The notes beneath the pieces are model-generated. The model searched no databases, was not told the DNA's origin, and saw only the letters and a list, made by a program, of their open reading frames with translations. The position numbers were made by a program, and so were the translations under genes. Shown in pieces: positions 1 through 13,991 of a DNA stretch of 64,000 nucleotides (position 1 is its first letter; every line of letters begins with the position of its first letter). Source of the stretch: Clavulina sp. PMI_390 (Eukaryota; Basidiomycota; Agaricomycetes; Cantharellales; Hydnaceae); the NCBI GenBank assembly GCA_015039315.1, contig WIDE01000002.1, positions 1,084,515 through 1,148,514 of the forward strand. Direction: 5' to 3'.

Positions 1-114
1 GAGGGGGTAGATTTGAAGGAGATGATGAAGTGGCTACTGCCTCTGTGGACGGTTGGGATTCTGGCTCTATGCTGTGTGTGTAGACGTGCCGCGAATCTCG
101 CGATAACGGGCTAG
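1..114 (+). CDS. Possible C-terminal end of a gene entering from the left edge
   Basis: Frame 1 of the plus strand is open from the first base to a TAG at 112-114. It encodes about 37 residues with a hydrophobic stretch (WLLPLWTVGILALCC) followed by a short basic tail. This could be the last exon of a tail-anchored or membrane protein whose body lies outside the window. An open frame of this size is not rare by chance, so this is only a possibility. Confidence 0.2.
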   Translation, partial: EGVDLKEMMKWLLPLWTVGILALCCVCRRAANLAITG

Positions 115-712
115 GGTCGGAGCTGCGAGTCGGGGCCACCTGAGGAGGGTAGATTGCTTCGTCATGTACCGAGCCGTTCATGATTTGTTGGGTTGTAGGG
201 ATTTTGACGACAAGAGGGGTGAGGTGAGGGGACCTGAGGAGTGCAATCTGGCAAGCTAATCTCAATGGCGGCTAAATAGCGACGAGGCGCGATAGTCGAT
301 TTCCACGAGCAAAGTGTCAACAAAGGGGATGCAGGGTGGGTCTGAGAGCCAGCTGCAGGATGCTGGCTATTCATGGATGCAGGGTCCATACGGCCACAAC
401 AGCCAGTCCGAGCCACAGCGCTCATGTATGGCGGCAAGTGGCGAATCAGATTATTGATTGCGGAATCGCTGAGAAGACCGGATTTGTGGGTGCTGGGAAA
501 GAGCCTTTGTTGAGTGGCGCCGGAAGATTCCTAAAACGAACAACACCAAACATCAGCAACACGACAAACAGCCGTTGCAAATAGGTTGTGAAGTCCACAT
601 GTTAGCAACCAAAGTGAGGTAGTAATACAAGTGAAAATGAGTGAGATGAGTCCATGTATGAATGAGGCAAGCATCGAGTAACGGCAGGCAAACGAGTGAG
701 AAGGATGGATGA
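115..712. other. Intergenic stretch, no supported gene
   Basis: Open frames here are short and mostly lack an ATG start. The region is probably the 3' flank of the membrane-protein gene that ends at 713. No repeat or RNA gene was recognised. Confidence 0.5.
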
Positions 713-2180
713 TTAAGTAGGTCTATCGTATAGTTGATACCGTGATTGGTCGGCTGGCATGAAGGGAGCAGTGCGAGGTGCTGGAGGTGGTGGTGGAGCA
801 ATGTAAAATGATTGAGGAGGGGCGGTGGTAGGTGGCTGATAAGTCTGATAGGATGGAGGTTGCTTGTATGTAGATTCCTCTTCAGGGAAGTGAGACCCGC
901 CCTGCGGGTATGGGTTATAGGACGAGTCTATGGAAGCTGTTAGTATGTCGCGGGCTGCAAAGCCTGTAAGTGCTCACCGAGCGGCTCGCGGTCATCATCG
1001 TCTCGATAGGATGAGTGTCTATTATTGTAGTCACCCCCGGCGGGAGGATAGTGTTCATACGCCGTTTCGTTGGGCTGCTGATACGGCTCGTTCATGATCG
1101 TCGACGCGTTGCTCGCTTGGCGAACGTGTTGGTACTGACCTCCAAATTGGCCAGGCGGCGGCGGCGACGTCATGCGAGTAGGTGACATCGGCGGCGAGCG
1201 GTGGTCCCAAGCATCTCCCGCTGGCCTTTCGTCCAGCATAATATCATCAGGCGCCGAGGCGCCGTAGTAGCTGAAATACTTCTCGTGACTTTCAGATTGT
1301 GCTTTCGCGTAGAAACGGGTGACAAGCACGAAGTAGAGCTGTATAAATGAATAACAAAGCGGAAGGAATGCCGTGGATGTAATCACGTATGATGGGTCAA
1401 GACGTAATGAGTGTGACTGCGGAAATGAGAACCCCATGATGCTGCAAATGTAACATACCTGAACAAAGAGTAAGAGAGCCCACAGGCCGGTAAGAATGCC
1501 CTCATTGGCGTAGGCGAAGATCTTGCACATGGTCTGGCTCTTGTTGTCATTCTCGGTTTGGCCACCAGCTGTGAAGTACTCCGTGATGCAATCGGAGACC
1601 GATGTACTATGGTGAGCCCATGCGATTCCGATGAATGCAGCACCAACGCCAAAAACTGCGCTGATGGCGATGCTATTAACCCGGGTATAGGTTCTGTAGA
1701 GGCCAGAGTTCTCCTGCACAAGTAGTCAGCTTTAGTAGAGCAACGACTAGCTGTTTGACACACATTCTTGACTGCAAGAAAGCCAACTAATTGTATGACA
1801 GCCGTCACGTAGCATATGGCGGCAAATATCCATGGAGCGAAACTCGGAAGGTCAGCACCGACGACTAGCCAGGCGATGGGTGGATGAGAGAGATATTTGG
1901 TGGCTCGCATCAATGAAAGAATCGCTCACGTTTAGGAGTGGTTAGAGCAAATGTTCCAGCAACCATAGACACGGTCTATTGCCGGCGGAGTTGAGAGACA
2001 ACTCGGTTTTAGAGTGTTGGCAAGAAAATGATGTGGTAGGGACGCACCAATTGTTCGAGGATGACGATGTAGATGCCATAGTTTTGCAGGGGTATCGCTA
2101 AGAGTATGTATGTTCTATCAGAGCAGGTTGAAAAGTCACAAAATCACGCTCTTACCACAACAGCAGTACTCGTGAGGCAT
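713..2180 (-). CDS. Four-span fungal membrane protein (tetraspanin-like), hypothetical
   Basis: The start at 2180 opens with MPHEYCCCAIPLQNYGIY. The product is about 390 residues. Four hydrophobic segments are visible: one after the N-terminal cysteine cluster, AAICYVTAVIQLVGFLAV, AISAVFGVGAAFIGIAW, and GLWALLLFVQV plus TAFLPLCYSFIQLYFVLV. The long cytosolic-type tail is rich in proline, glutamine, serine and tyrosine. Several short introns are needed. The last one, 928-977, contains a CTAAC branch-like motif and joins the acidic DDDREPL segment to a Pro/Tyr-rich final exon ending YDRPT. If that intron is kept, translation stops at 940. The N-terminal pattern resembles a family of uncharacterised Agaricomycete four-TM proteins that I know only as hypothetical. 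Function is unknown; a plasma-membrane or vesicle location is inferred from topology. Confidence 0.75.
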
Positions 2181-2300
2181 GGTCGGTGTCAGGTCTAAGC
2201 TTAGCTGCGCGCCCGAGGGCTGTGTGTTGTTGTTTGATGGGCACGTGATCGGTCTGATCCCTCACCCCGCTTCAGGTTCAACCACTTGAACATCGTGAAG

Positions 2301-3105
2301 ATGAAGTTTGTGGGCACTCTTGCAGTTTTAGCCGCACTTGTGGCTCCGCTTGCCAATGGCGCTGCCATTGACAATGGTCTCACAGTGCAGAACGACAACG
2401 CGAAGACCATGGCGGGCTGGAGCTATTCCCTCTGTGGTGCGTCATTCTTATGCCACAGCGACCACAGCCGGAACTATGGTCCAACTACTCACTCTCTTAA
2501 CCCGCTTACTTAGGCGATGAACAAGATCTTGTTGACGTCAAATCCATCCAACTCTCTCCGGACCCACCCAAGCCTGGGAGCGACCTGACTGTCACCGCGT
2601 CCGGTTTTGTGAAGGACACAATTGAGGTAATTGCTCTGTCCCTAGCTTCGTCAAATAGTTCACTATGTTCTAATGCAATGGCGTGAGTAGGAGGGTGCCT
2701 ACGCCGACGTTACTGTTAAGATGGGGCTTATCAAGTTACTGCAGAAGCAGTTTGACATCTGCGAAGAAGCGTGAGTCTCCTCGATGTTATTTATCTCCAC
2801 ACCTGACACTCCTCTATCCACAGTAGGAACAACAACGCCACTCTGCAATGCCCTGTGGCCAGTGATGAATACGCGATTCAGCAGACCGTCGCCCTTCCGA
2901 ATGAGATTCCCAGGGGTATGTCATACTCGTACAATGTGTTCTCTTTTTCTCATATATTTAATCCTTTCACCCCTTCTCTTGCTCCTTTTCAGCGAAATTC
3001 AAGATTGAGGTCCGCGCGTACACTGAGGACGAACGCTCCCTACTCTGCCTCAACCTCAACATCGACTTCATGCAGAGGCCCTTCTTCAAGGCTATCGGGT
3101 GGTAA
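2301..3105 (+). CDS. Secreted ML-domain lipid-transfer protein (NPC2 / PG-PI transfer type)
   Basis: Five exons (2301-2436, 2514-2626, 2691-2770, about 2827-2915, 2993-3105) encode about 176 residues. An N-terminal signal peptide (MKFVGTLAVLAALVAPLANG) precedes a single ML domain. Recognisable family features are the early SLCG cysteine, SPDPPKPGSDLTVTASG, KQFDICEEA and the late C-L-N-L-N-I-D-F strand. ML proteins of this type (fungal phosphatidylglycerol/phosphatidylinositol transfer protein, NPC2) bind a single lipid or sterol in a beta-sandwich and act in the vacuole lumen or secretory pathway. The fourth exon has adjacent CAG and TAG acceptors (2823 and 2826), so one residue may be optional. 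The ATG at 2301 was chosen because it opens directly into the signal peptide. Length is normal for the family. Confidence 0.9.
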
Positions 3106-5726
<2,621 letters not shown>

Positions 5727-5863
5727 AATAGAGTGCGATGATCGTAATTACATAGCATCGGGCGATACCTCTAACGCAGATCAATCCACAATATTGTGTG
5801 AGCATTGGTGCTAACACTGTCACTGAGCAACTGCTATGACGTTTACACCAATATCGAGAACCA

Positions 5864-8262
5864 TCACCATGTCGGCACGACCTCAGCCCAATGGGGGGAA
5901 ATTACCGACAGCACTTCCTCATCGCTCATCGTGCTTAGAGGGTTGCTCTCTCCATCGCCATTATACATCCGCCACTCCGACCGAGGCATCTCCTCCTGGT
6001 GCTGGGCTGCGTCCAACGAGAATGCCCCTGGCCCGTAGAGGAAGTGATACCAGTAATTTAGTGGCTGATATGCTCTGTTACGTTGCGGATGGTGAGGAGG
6101 ATAGTTCACATTATGCGTAATAAGAAGCATGATGTGACTCACTCGCGAAGCACTGGTGCGATGAGACGACCTCCAAACTTGATGGCTTCCTCATTGAGCC
6201 AGCCGAGGTATAGGCGCTGCGTTACTGCAGAGAAAGAGTGATCGATGAGTGGAAGAATTCGTTTGGACCCCAACTAATAGCCGGGAATGAGGCTTACATT
6301 CTCGCATCCCAGGATTTGCCATGAGTGTGCGACCATGCCCGGGGTAGGCAGCCCACATGCGTTCAATACTAGGGAGGCGAGCCTTTCCGCTCCATACCCT
6401 AGCGAATCCGGTCGCCTGGAACGGCCCATGATCCCACGGGAATACTTGGAAGAACGCCCATGTCAGTCGGAAGGATTGAGGGACCAAATTACTCGGCAAG
6501 CTTACAGGTAGATATTGCGAGTGTAGGGTCAGGAATGTAGTGCCCAGTCCAATGGAGCGAGCGACGGTGGGTACCGTCGGTGATGATCGGGGCAATCTCT
6601 ACCTCTGGATCACTCAACCCGACAATCGAGCTAGACAGACCCATTTAACTGTTTTAGACCGATGACATGCGCAACATCTAACAAACCTATTGTGGAAGCC
6701 AGGAAGGAATGGATAAGAGTGTCGAGCACCGGTAGCAAAAATGATCTAAAGCCAAGAGTGTCCTGTATCAGTGGAATAGTTGCAGGCGAAGGCAAGGTCA
6801 AGACTAACACAGTCGAAGCCCCCGATCGTTTGCCCGTTAGAAAGCTGGATTTTTGCATCCCGCAGCGCCATACCCGTAGAAGGCTGGAAAGAAGATAGTG
6901 CTACAATTTCGTGCACAAGGGTTGCGTTCTTTGGGAAACGAGTGAGGAGACCCTTCCGCGGCCCGTCTGCCCCATGCTAAGCGATGATAACCATAAGAAC
7001 GGGAAACATGACGATGGGTGACGATCTACTCACCCGCACACTGGCAGCAAGGTATTTGGTATGAGGTGCAAGATCGATCGCGATACCTGTTGCCGAGAAG
7101 GAGCCTCCTACGATAAGGACACTCTGCAAGAAATGAGTAAGAGGTGTGTGCAATAGTTTGTAAAGGCGAAAAGCTAACCTTTCCAGCAAATCTATCAGGC
7201 CTACGATATTCTCTCGAATGAATGACACAATCGGGGAAAGCGTTTGCCCACTCGTGCAGCCCAGGGACGTCGGGAACGTATGGAGCATCGTGGAAGAGAG
7301 CTGGGGCCGCAACGACAGCATCAAACTCTTCAGTCCACCAATCAACTTTCAGCTTTGCTGGTTGGCCTGGCAGATTGATTGGAACCATTCGACGGAGGAG
7401 TAGCTCCCAGTTACCGGTCTCTTGATTCTTGACAGCGCGTTCTACTCGGGTAGAGTAGGATGTGATGTGCGCGCTTTCCTCGTCGTTGGAGTGAAGCCCG
7501 ATTGAGCTGGCGTATTGGCGCAGATATCGTCCTACATGTCGACGGTTCATGTACCATGGCTGGTGTTTTCGTTCAGATAAAGACCTTAGTAAGCGAGGAA
7601 GACACTGACGGTATCAGCAGGCCAAGCAATCTCTGGAAGAACCATTGCAACCTATGTCTTCAGAGTGAGTAGAGTCAAGACGGAGGGAGAAGTGCGGCTT
7701 ACCGGTGGGATCGTAGTAGTCATCGAGCTCCATACTGAGGAAGGTATTCCATGCTCTCGCAAACGCCATGATACACTCAGTCCATCATCACCGTCTTCGT
7801 ATTCTCGAGTGAACGGAATTCTGGGAGGGACGTCTGGAGTGTATGCAGATATGTTGATAGGAAGATTCCTGTCATGCGAATTAATAAAGTTAGTTCTTGT
7901 TATGACCTATGGTATTTGGAAGTGGGTGCTGACGGGAATGATGCCGGGAGGGGGGTGGTTTCGGTATAGTACCACTGGCCACCTGGTTGAGGAGCACGCT
8001 CAAACAGTCTGACCTCGAAGCCATCCTTAATAAGCGCGTCCGCATGTACTAGACCGCCAGGCCCTGCACCGATGACAGCTACGCGACGAATCGGTTTTGG
8101 GAAGGTGTAGTACTGGTCGGAGAACAACTCGGGCTCAGTTTGGTAAGCCGTAGCATTGGGCGGTCGTTGGAATGTTTGCTGTTCAGCTGCTGTAGGTGAA
8201 GCGATGAAGACAGTGGCACAGAAGAGAACGAGAAGATGCAGCCTAGTTCGTTGACTCATCAT
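5864..8262 (-). CDS. Flavin-dependent monooxygenase (FMO-like) with N-terminal signal or anchor
   Basis: This multi-exon gene starts at 8262. A hydrophobic N-terminus (LHLLVLFCATVFIASPTAA) looks like a signal peptide or membrane anchor. The FAD-binding fold follows with VAVIGAGPGGLVHADAL and a terminal acidic residue in VRLFER. The NADP-binding motif is VLIVGGSFSATGIAIDL, and the family FATG block lies later in FDCIIFATGARHSYPF. A C-terminal block, ARVWSGKARLPS, is typical of fungal FMO-like proteins. Such enzymes use NADPH, FAD and oxygen to oxygenate N, S or carbonyl substrates; the substrate here is unknown. The gene is head-to-head with the first BTB gene about 410 bases away. A degraded copy of its 5' end lies at 11311-11500. 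An intracellular anchor rather than secretion is also possible. Confidence 0.85.
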
Positions 8263-8672
8263 GATAATTCAGACAGCTATGCCTCCCGAGCCCAATACCA
8301 AAGGTTCAGCCTCGAGAGTTGCGGGCAGAGATGAGTGAGCTTGGAGCGCACCGGCGCTTCGGCAATCTTTGCCCACTGAGAACACTCATCTTCCACGATA
8401 CCCACGGACCAGCAGGCGATAACTGTGGGAAGCATTCAGTTCTTGGCTGATTCTCAAGTCGATTCGACGCCGCAGAGCAAATCATGATCTCATTCTTCCC
8501 TTGTCACAGCAGCTGTCACCGCTGCTGTGCGTTCTTCGGTCCGCTCTGCCTGCATCTTCTTCTGCCTATTCTGAGCCAGTTTGCTCGGGGACTTGGCGGA
8601 TATCATTATTAACAGATCTTGCGGCCATATCGAAGCACTCCCTGGCAAGCTACCTCTCAACCCCTGGCTGTG
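8263..8672. other. Divergent intergenic region between monooxygenase and first BTB gene
   Basis: This 410-base gap lies between two start codons facing away from each other, so it should contain both promoters. A short stretch around 8350-8370 resembles 11590-11610 upstream of the third BTB gene, consistent with the block duplication. No gene was found in it. Confidence 0.5.
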
Positions 8673-9890
8673 ATGGCTTCCAAGGATGTCTCAATGGATC
8701 TGACTCGAGGAAATGCGGTTTTCCTAGTGCAGGGGGTCTTATTCTGCGTGAGTTCGAATCGATTCAGCTCATCCGAGCTAACCTATCTGCTGATAACCGA
8801 AATAGTCCATCCCGCTTTACCAGATTCCGAAGGCTCTTCTCCAACTCCACAGCCAAGCTTTCAAAGATATGCTGGAAGGAAGCCAAGGCCCAGACGAGGA
8901 GCCTATCCAGCTGGAAGATGAGCTGGAAGCTTTTCGAGATCTTTGCGCCACTCTCATGACGTGGGTCTATATTTGCTCCGACCCACTCGGGCGTTTTTGA
9001 TGCAATCTGAGTCTGGTCGTTCACGCAAACCTCGCTCTAGGCCGTTCGCGTCTTGCTTGAACACTACGCTGCCCATGGCCAAGGACATGAAACGGCTGAT
9101 GAACTTGGCGATCATTCTCCACAAGTATCAAATGCATGAATACGAAACGCATGTGGTTCACCTGCTCCAACCACTCACCCAGGTGACCACACTGCAACCT
9201 CTGCTTAGCACGGATTTCACTCTTGCCGATATCCTCCGTATTGCCGATCGCATCGACCGTAGCTCCCTAGCAGAGGCCGCGCGCACCATGCTCCTGGATC
9301 AGATATGGTCAAGGAAAGCATCGATGGAGCCACTAGCAATAGTTCGGCTAGGGCAGGAAATTCGGGACAAGCTCATCATCGGAGCTGGTCTGTACCAAGT
9401 CCTCCTCCTTGGACGAGAGGCATGGCCCAAGCTCGACCTTACTGACGCAGAATCTAGCGCGCTTCTCAATGGTATGCACCGCTGCGGGGATCTCAAGGAG
9501 AGTCTTACCAACAGCCTTGGTAGTGGCCCCGCCACCTCAGGCCGGGATAAATTTCTCCACAAATGTTGCTTCAACGCCACTGAAGCATTTCCAACTGTTT
9601 CGCTGTCATACACAGCGCAGCCTTCAACTATTTCATATTCTGCGTCAACTTTCTCACCGACGCTTGTTGAGCAACCATCATCGTGGCGACGGATTCAAAA
9701 AGTCCTCTTTGGAATGTCCAGTCATAAATTGAAGTGGTATGATATTGTTGGCTTCATGCAGCTGATTGCAAACAGTGGTTGCAAATCATCCAGCTGTCCC
9801 GCCTTATATCAACAGGAAATTCTGGCATTCAAGACTGCTCTGTACTCTATTTTCTATCCAGAACCAATCACTCATTATCTTACTACCTAA
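8673..9890 (+). CDS. BTB/POZ-like domain protein, array copy 1 (alpha type)
   Basis: Three exons encode about 356 residues. Exon 1 ends in the strand AVFLVQGVLFC, and exon 2 begins IPKALLQLHSQAFKDML and continues with EEPIQLEDELEAFRDLCATL. Exon 3 (from about 9041) carries helices KRLMNLAIILHKYQMHEYETHV. This order matches a fungal BTB fold: an entry strand (usually xVxGxxFxVHK), a helix pair, the PIxLxDxxxAFxxLL block and a LLxLAxKY-type helix. The C-terminal two thirds is conserved between the array copies but belongs to no domain I can name. BTB proteins usually dimerise or act as adaptors; no partner can be deduced. The ATG at 8673 gives the same start and phase as the paralogues. Confidence 0.78.
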
Positions 9891-10130
9891 ATTACCATAG
9901 CACAAGATCTCGGATAGGACGCCGAGCTCTAACTATAGCGATAATAACTACAACTAAGGCTTTTTTGTAATTATATCTATACTTGCAGTGCAGAGCGGTG
10001 CCTCGGAGAAGTCTCGAGGCAGGACCATAACGCGCGGCTATCATGCATGCATTCAATCTCAGGAGAATCACACAACTGCACTCAGCTCGCCTTCTTGCGA
10101 TCACTCTTTCTTCCTCCTCAGATCTGCAAG

Positions 10131-11308
10131 ATGTCAGACGCCGTTGAAGTAGACCCGATCGATAACTATACCATGTCGCTTGCTCCAGGCAGTGCAGTCT
10201 TCGTAGTCCAGGGCGTTCGGTTCCGTGTAAGGGAAATAATCCTTGACTTGCCCTTTTCTTTAGTGACCTTCCATTTTCTGTAGATTCCAAAGGCGCTGTT
10301 GCAGCAAAATAGCGAGGTCCTTGCCTGGATGTTTAATGAGACACGCGGATCGGATGATGAGGCTATAAACCTCGATGATCCTTTGGAGGCTTTTGAAGAT
10401 CTGGTAGCGATGCTACTCAAGTAAGTTCTTATTCGTTCCAGCCACAATTTTGCCCAAAGCAGGAGCCGTTCACAGTTATATCAAACGCGTTCAGCCCTTT
10501 GGAATCCTGCTTGAACCATAAACTCCCTATCGCGCGCGATCTCCGACGACTCCTCAACTTACTTGTGATACTTCGCAAGTATCTCATTGACAAGCTAGCG
10601 GCATATGTGTTAGAGCTCGTTGAGCCTCTGATCAAGCCGAAAACACTCCCCAAACATCTTAACGAACACTTCACGACGGTGGATATTATTCGCATTGCTC
10701 ACCATATTGACGATAAATCTCTCGCCAAAACTGCCCGCCGTATTTTTCTGGATTCGGTCTGGACGCGTCAGAGCACTATCCCTTCAATAGATATGCTTCG
10801 CCTAGGCCAGGAGCTTAGTGACAATGAGGTCATTGGCGCTGCATATTACCAAATTCTCCTACTTGGACGCGATGCCTGGGATGGCCTGGATCTTAGCGTC
10901 GATGAGCAAAAGACCCTCCTCAATGCTATGAATTCCTGTGGAGACAAGGCTCAGCGATTTACCCTGAGCCTTGCGGATGGTTTAGCGGAAACTGACCGCG
11001 ACCCGCTCGCGGACTCATGTTGCGGCAACGCTCATAGGTACGATAGCTCCTACGCGGGTAACCGGCTTTCGCAATTTTGCACGCTGTTAGGACAACAAAA
11101 GCTTCGCTGGTTTGATTACGTGGGGTACGTCGAGATGATAGAAAAGGCTATGGAAGGAATTTATTGCGGATATTGTGGGGGTTATAAAAGCGCAGGCCAC
11201 AATCGGGCCAAAAAAGTAAGAGAAGAGGTGTATTCGTACTTCTTTCCACTGTCATCTGCCGCTCCCCCGACTCTACCCACAACTCTAGAGTATGCTATTC
11301 TTATATGA
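10131..11308 (+). CDS. BTB/POZ-like domain protein, array copy 2 (beta type)
   Basis: The exon layout matches copy 1: a start exon ending at VRFR, a second exon starting IPKALLQQNSEVLAWMF, and a long third exon from about 10498. The product is about 360 residues. It differs from copies 1 and 3 in the BTB helices (LRKYLIDKLAAYVLELV instead of HKYQMHEYETHV). It also differs at the C-terminus, where it carries a cysteine-rich CGYCGGY segment before the conserved EEVYSYFFP end. It is closest to copy 4, so the two form a beta subtype. The reading frame is intact. Function is unknown beyond the BTB fold. Confidence 0.77.
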
Positions 11309-11310
11309 TA

Positions 11311-11500
11311 GCCACGCGCCTTGTCGGTTTTTGGGAAGTTGTAGTGCTGACCAGAGAGCAACTCCAAGTCATGTTCGTGAGGTTGCAACACTGAACAGTG
11401 GTTGAAACGTTTGTTGTTTGACTGACGTACTCGTAGGGGGAAAATGAAGTCACGGAAGAGAACGAGAGGGTGATACACAATTTGTCGAATCGTGGTAATT
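11311..11500 (-). pseudogene. Decayed copy of the monooxygenase 5' end
   Basis: On the minus strand this stretch aligns by eye with the start of the monooxygenase at about 8080-8262. Plus-strand bases near 11320-11372 (cggtttttgggaagttgtag) parallel 8092-8111 with few changes, and agagaacgaga occurs in both. In protein terms, ELLSGQHYNFPK matches ELFSDQYYTFPK of the intact gene. The copy lacks the FAD motif and everything downstream. It sits in the same place relative to BTB copy 3 as the intact gene does to copy 1, which marks the left end of a duplicated block. Confidence 0.7.
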
Positions 11501-11891
11501 AGAGATTTGAGTTGTTGGACTGCCAAAATCGAAGCCATGAACGTTGAGCGTCCAAAGACTCCAAACTGATTATGGACTCGGCGGCTGCCAGCCCTTCGGC
11601 AACCCATCAACCTCCAAAAGCTGATAATATAGTAATATAATGAGGCAGCGTCCATTGGAGATTCCGTTTGGTGGATTCTCGAGTGATCCCGGCACCGCAA
11701 GATCGACTCTCATTCCCACTCGTCACGCCCCTCGTCACCACATGTAGCTGTGGCGTGTCACGCACAGTCCATCGTGCGCCACGATACACACTAGCCATTC
11801 TTTTCTCGGGAATTTTGCTCAAAGGATCGCGAGTATTATACTATATTAACCTACAGCCGGGACTGAAGCATTGTGTCGGCATCCTTGCATC
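11501..11891. other. Intergenic upstream of BTB copy 3
   Basis: This 391-base stretch follows the monooxygenase remnant and should hold the promoter of BTB copy 3. It has AT-rich patches near 11620-11640 and 11830-11850. No coding signal was seen. Confidence 0.45.
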
Positions 11892-13096
11892 ATGTCAACA
11901 CCAAACTTCTCAATGGAACTGGCTCGAGGAAACGTGGTGTTCTCTGTGCAGGGAGTCCTATTCTGTGTACGTCTGGACGAACATATTGCTCTCGAAGTTT
12001 CTTCATACCCTAATCCTCGAATCGGTCCGCCCCTTTTTATTAGATTCCAAGTGCTCTTCTCCAGCTCCATAGTCGAGTATTTCAGGATATGCTCCAAGGA
12101 AGCTCAGGTTCAAATGAAGAGCCCATAGTGCTTGATGACGAGCTAGAGCCATTCCAGGACCTTTGCACGACTCTACTGACGTATGTTCATATATTTCATG
12201 TAGCAATATTTCGTATTGTCGGACCCAGATGCTGACTTTTAGGATCCTTCTATCGTCACAGGCCACTCAAATCGTGCTTGAACACTGGTCTACCGATTGC
12301 CAAGGACTTCAAACGGCTAATGAGACTACTGAATATCCTACACAAATATCAAATGCACGAATACGAAACTCATGTGGGTGATCTTCTGTTGCCACTCACC
12401 CACGTCAACACACTAAAGCCGCTGCTCAACGAGCACCTAAGCGCTATTGATATCATTCGACTCGCTGACCGTGTGGGGCGTAATAAAATCGCAAAGGGTG
12501 CACGGACAATTCTCCTTGAGCAGCTTTGGTCTGGACAACCAGCTGCTTGGTTGGTAGTAGTGCTTCGTCTCGGGCAGGAGATCAGGGATAGGCTTATCAT
12601 AGGAGGTGCCTTATATCAGATTCTCCTCCTCGGCCGCGACGCATGGCAAACGCTTGATCTTACCAAGGAAGAGCGTAACATCCTCCTCGAAGGCATGATA
12701 CGATGTGGCGAAATCAAGGACCAGATTATGAATAGCCTCGGCAGTGATCCTACTGCTTCCGACCGGAATTACTTCGTGCATACATGCTGCTTCAATGCTA
12801 CTGACGCATTTACACCTAACACGCTGTCCCCTTATGGTTTGGGCGCTCGTCCTCTCCCACATCGCTCAGTCTCGTACATCCAGCCATCATCATGGCCTAG
12901 AATCAAACAACTCCTCCAAGACATTTCCTCCCAGAAACCAAAACCGTATGATGTAATTGGCTTCATGCAGTTGGTTGCAAAGAATGGCTGCAACTCGTCA
13001 ACTTGCCCCAAAACATACCTTCAGGAGATCCAGGCCTTCAAGAGTAATCTATACTCCATCTTCTATTCCTCTAATGATGTAATCCCCCTGTACTGA
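11892..13096 (+). CDS. BTB/POZ-like domain protein, array copy 3 (alpha type)
   Basis: Three exons encode about 360 residues. The N-terminal exon (SMELARGNVVFSVQGVLFC) and the second exon (IPSALLQLHSRVFQDMLQ) are near duplicates of copy 1. The third exon keeps KYQMHEYETHV, LRLGQEIRDRLIIGGALYQ and the C-terminal SSTCPKTYLQEIQAFK block. Splice phases are the same as in copy 1. The frame is intact, so this is a functional-looking paralogue of copy 1 within the second duplication block. Function is unknown beyond the BTB-like fold. Confidence 0.78.
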
Positions 13097-13275
13097 TAGG
13101 GCACTGGCGAGAAACTTTGACGGCCAGAGCGGCTATGACTATCACCTCGTGGCTTTACTTAAGCTTCACCCCCTCGCGCTTTTCTGGATGATTATGCAGC
13201 TTCTCCCAATTGAACCCATATACCCCTCGATATATTCACTCCCTCTCGCCACTTTCATGTTTTGGCTTGAGCTGC

Positions 13276-13735
13276 GCTATACCAAATCCTTCTTCTTCTC
13301 GTCCGAGAAGCTTGATCAGAGCGCAGTCTTACCAGGATGGGTGTAACATGCTCTTGGAAGGGATCGTTCAATGTGGTGAACTCTCAGAGGATATCATGAA
13401 CAGCCTCGGGAGTGATTTTCTGCTTCTGGCTTGAGCCCCTTCATCCATGCATGTTGCTTTATGGCAGAGGAAGCATTCCCTGCCCATTTTGACTGTAGTT
13501 CATTTTCTGGCGTGGTCGACCCACATATATTCCTGAACAAATTTTATGGCAGAGGACCAATCAGCTGCTCCACAGCGTTTCCCCTCATAAATCGAATTGG
13601 TATGATGTTCTTGGCTTGATGAAGATGATCCAACATATCAACCGCGGCTCGTCGATGTGCACTTCGCTCTACCATCAAGAGACTCGAGAGCTCAAGGACA
13701 CGCTGGACTTTCTCCTCTATCCTCTACTATCTCCT
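13276..13735 (+). pseudogene. Decayed BTB-array copy (alpha-type C-terminal half)
   Basis: Fragments in several frames match the C-terminal half of BTB copies 1 and 3. In order they are LYQILLL..VREA before a TGA at 13313-13315 where the paralogues have tryptophan; MLLEGIVQCGELSEDIMNSLGSD; FIHACCF; and GSSMCTSLYHQETRELKDTL near the end. The frame changes between fragments and no start or BTB region is found. This is a remnant of an alpha-type copy lying between functional copies 3 and 4. Confidence 0.8.
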
Positions 13736-13991
13736 TCTCCCAAGCCAAAGGGCCAGAGAATGGATTTTGATGCCTATTGCACTCGTGGCTCGAATGAGGC
13801 CTTTGCTTGTCCCTCGATTGGGCACTTTGCATACATTTGTGTGATGCAACCCCTTCCGATCCATGGTGCGCCGCTCTTGAAACTCTCGGTTCAGGACCAG
13901 AACGCGCGGTTATCTTGCATATATTCTATTCCTGAGGAGTATATAGTCAGGGGCTCCTTCCCCTACAGTACCCTCATACCCTTCATCTCCC

